64,000 bases of DNA from UBA11403 sp963784615. GTDB lineage: Bacteria > Pseudomonadota > Gammaproteobacteria > Legionellales > Legionellaceae. The stretch spans positions 248,001 through 312,000 of the forward strand of contig CAWASG010000002.1 in assembly GCA_963784615.1 (NCBI GenBank). Direction: 5' to 3'. Positions 63,601 to 64,000 of this stretch are shown piece by piece; the first letter of the stretch is position 1; each line of letters begins with the position of its first letter. The position numbers and the translations under genes were made by a program. The notes under the pieces are model-generated. The model was not told the origin of the DNA and did no database searches. It worked only from the letters and a program-made list of their open reading frames with translations.

Positions 63601-63686
63601 TTCTCAACACAGCCATGGCGTGTTTGCAGCACATTATAAAGCGGCCGACTATAGAACAGGAGGATGTACTCTGTCTTATGAAGTGA
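60645..63686 (+). CDS. Large MORN-repeat protein of unknown function
   Basis: 1013 residues. The N-terminal 200 residues are beta-rich and unrecognised. About 233-310 holds two or three MORN-type repeats (GYYLGEYKNGLKDGKGRDLQ, FYKGTWLQDKRHGDFVVEH, RGAYQQDIKVGLWV). A helical middle (about 340-600) is followed by an Ala/Pro/Lys-rich linker (about 605-790) and a C-terminal helical domain (about 790-1013). No signal peptide or membrane segment. The start codon has no clear ribosome site. It resembles modular secreted effectors, which is inference. Confidence 0.75.
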   Translation: MLCLLQEKKNQEPVFLMDYFSRDGTFYPLTYVPIHPSVSVLSATDLKTKKFGFRFTANFAEMGVYEDVSVEKGSTQLKGVIPTLRYIRIKPEAIGRFGPCPRDSSVLGSPMLQCGTDNLFYYSDRGAVTLQFSIMPYPSPAGVQHQPWTFSEYNSSTSTWGHLMHAIGSQKTLWAYTEHHTKFPEDMPSKEALVEKQVLWLQSEGLSSFTYGQAVGGNLEGSAYCVTNFNQVNGYYLGEYKNGLKDGKGRDLQMNAQSGDAVFYKGTWLQDKRHGDFVVEHTSKQNHMNQTARGAYQQDIKVGLWVTECQNGIHVLQQDNFKVVFRDARELLGCFVLGDNNLQTSRKPAEFLTLLIQHQCHDLVTKLAEKLSFQSLYDLCVSSVQQGELRSPVVSFSNSLKPFEPSLLNNLRLIDIKRVLAVFRQALQILDCAQNSPLYAAVKGGIDLYDPRISQKMITDILSKVFPDVRYTEARQKDAASAIATYQQSVQNQYFAGVLQRIAVICDLLAQTSRPEIQPLVQLLIDLKLEDDRLTQQHALEAKRVESLRAERLKVAEWEKVCWALDGEVLAFMRDLRAEEKPARATIIDECQRGVAMLRTRVSAASSIRAPTKPSAPVKVAVSTMSTTSVVPAKKTADSVPKGVDKKRAAVSVSVVATQAAKPYNKPKQHVSANDVMTTLSIPYVAVAKKALQPPAPPLEQIQQPLPVVRDVRRELLFTSVVAAQALEAVKHHPSPLVAVRNNDLSISNPTSQLAKNEPIASGLASARAGFFSQPAMSASSALARPSVNHCILKLPYFISRQLPGSSQGVIDDYLLIYKGMIIQALKMQNQPVGMDEEQCLCDAQRKEKEYFWGFANAFKRGELYTSMVRDATTHAAAFTYLSKGNTINLDLMLTVFQAALRPANLMNKLMQLKEPLMPGVVMFPHENILHKTVFGLLILITDEMGLGALVDRQLFTGDYKAYLAVTRDRIVSADPSNSNQLLSDILNTAMACLQHIIKRPTIEQEDVLCLMK

Positions 63687-63690
63687 GAGG

Positions 63691-64000
63691 TTACTCCTCA
63701 AGCTGAATATACATTTTTACTCCAAAAAAATTGACGGCAACAAATATCAAAAAAACAATAGGAGCCACCCAATTAAACAGGCTCCAACATAGATAATCGA
63801 CGGGGCTTACGCCGAGCGTTGCCCCAATAAATACACCTGAGGTCGTCCATGGGATCAAGGGTGTTGAAAATGTCGCGCCTTCTTCGATAGATTTTGATAA
63901 TACACAGTTCTCCAGCCCAAGTTTTTCATATGATTTTTTATAAATTCGACTGGTCAAAATGATACTTAAATAAGCCTCTCCCATCAGGATGTTACACATA
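63691..64000 (-). CDS. nhaC: NhaC-family Na+/H+ antiporter, N-terminal part outside the window
   Basis: Only the C-terminal 103 or so residues are present. NILMGEAYLSIILTSRIYKK, then LSKSIEEGATFSTPLIPWTT, SGVFIGATLGVSPVDYLCWS and a final membrane helix match the end of NhaC antiporters. The frame runs off the right edge. It converges on the MORN gene with a 4-base gap. Confidence 0.8.
   Translation of the reverse strand, partial: MCNILMGEAYLSIILTSRIYKKSYEKLGLENCVLSKSIEEGATFSTPLIPWTTSGVFIGATLGVSPVDYLCWSLFNWVAPIVFLIFVAVNFFGVKMYIQLEE

Overview
The window looks like a gammaproteobacterial chromosome of moderate GC content, probably from a host-associated lineage related to Legionellales or Coxiellaceae. 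ZipA, an lpxC-dciA junction, a yibN-secB-gpsA block and an Mpl/LolA/FtsK set all fit Gammaproteobacteria. The host-associated lifestyle is inferred. It rests on several large orphan proteins with eukaryote-like or repeat architectures (U-box-like, MORN, ankyrin-like helical) and on a damaged cytochrome c gene of euglenozoan (protist mitochondrial) type.

Layout. 1-6.5 kb: the 3' part of pnp, a CorB-type CBS transporter, a secreted Gly/His-rich protein, a SulP anion transporter and an APC permease. 6.7-10.5 kb: three tandem paralogous membrane proteins behind one promoter, each with a C-terminal segment resembling a U-box. 10.6-28.2 kb: smc and zipA, then the distal half of the division and cell wall cluster (murF, mraY, murD, ftsW, murC, murB, ddl, ftsQ, ftsA, ftsZ, lpxC). 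murG is missing from its usual place after ftsW, and a palindromic repeat sits there. 28.2-31.6 kb: dciA (DUF721), a PH-domain protein, rlmJ, an unknown gene and a hotdog thioesterase. 31.6-34.0 kb: a degenerate accessory patch with repeats, an orphan gene, the cytochrome c pseudogene and an orphan reading frame. 34.0-37.6 kb (minus strand): an operon of C39-like peptidase, RimK-like ATP-grasp ligase and GCS2 ligase. 37.7-49.3 kb: infA, a large orphan protein, trxB, ftsK, lolA, yhdP and mpl. 49.3-52.4 kb (minus): two YrbL-like kinases, one of them next to an O-antigen ligase gene. 52.9-64 kb: an 878-residue helical protein, gpsA, secB, a rhodanese, an old yellow enzyme, ogt, yheT, a 1013-residue MORN protein and the end of an NhaC antiporter.

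The core genes form a coherent envelope and division block: Mur ligases and MraY build and lipid-link the peptidoglycan precursor, FtsQ/A/Z/W/K and ZipA form the divisome, LpxC commits lipid A synthesis, LolA and YhdP serve the outer membrane, Mpl recycles wall peptides and SMC organises the chromosome. Three kinds of small repeat run through the window: GTAGGTTGGG palindromes (eight copies), a roughly 200-bp MITE-like element with ends like AGTACCGTTTCC, and a family of 16-19-bp hairpins with constant base and tip but a variable, compensated middle. Several abut genes so closely that they supply stop codons or C-terminal tails.

All assignments come from reading the sequence and remembered family motifs; no database search was run.
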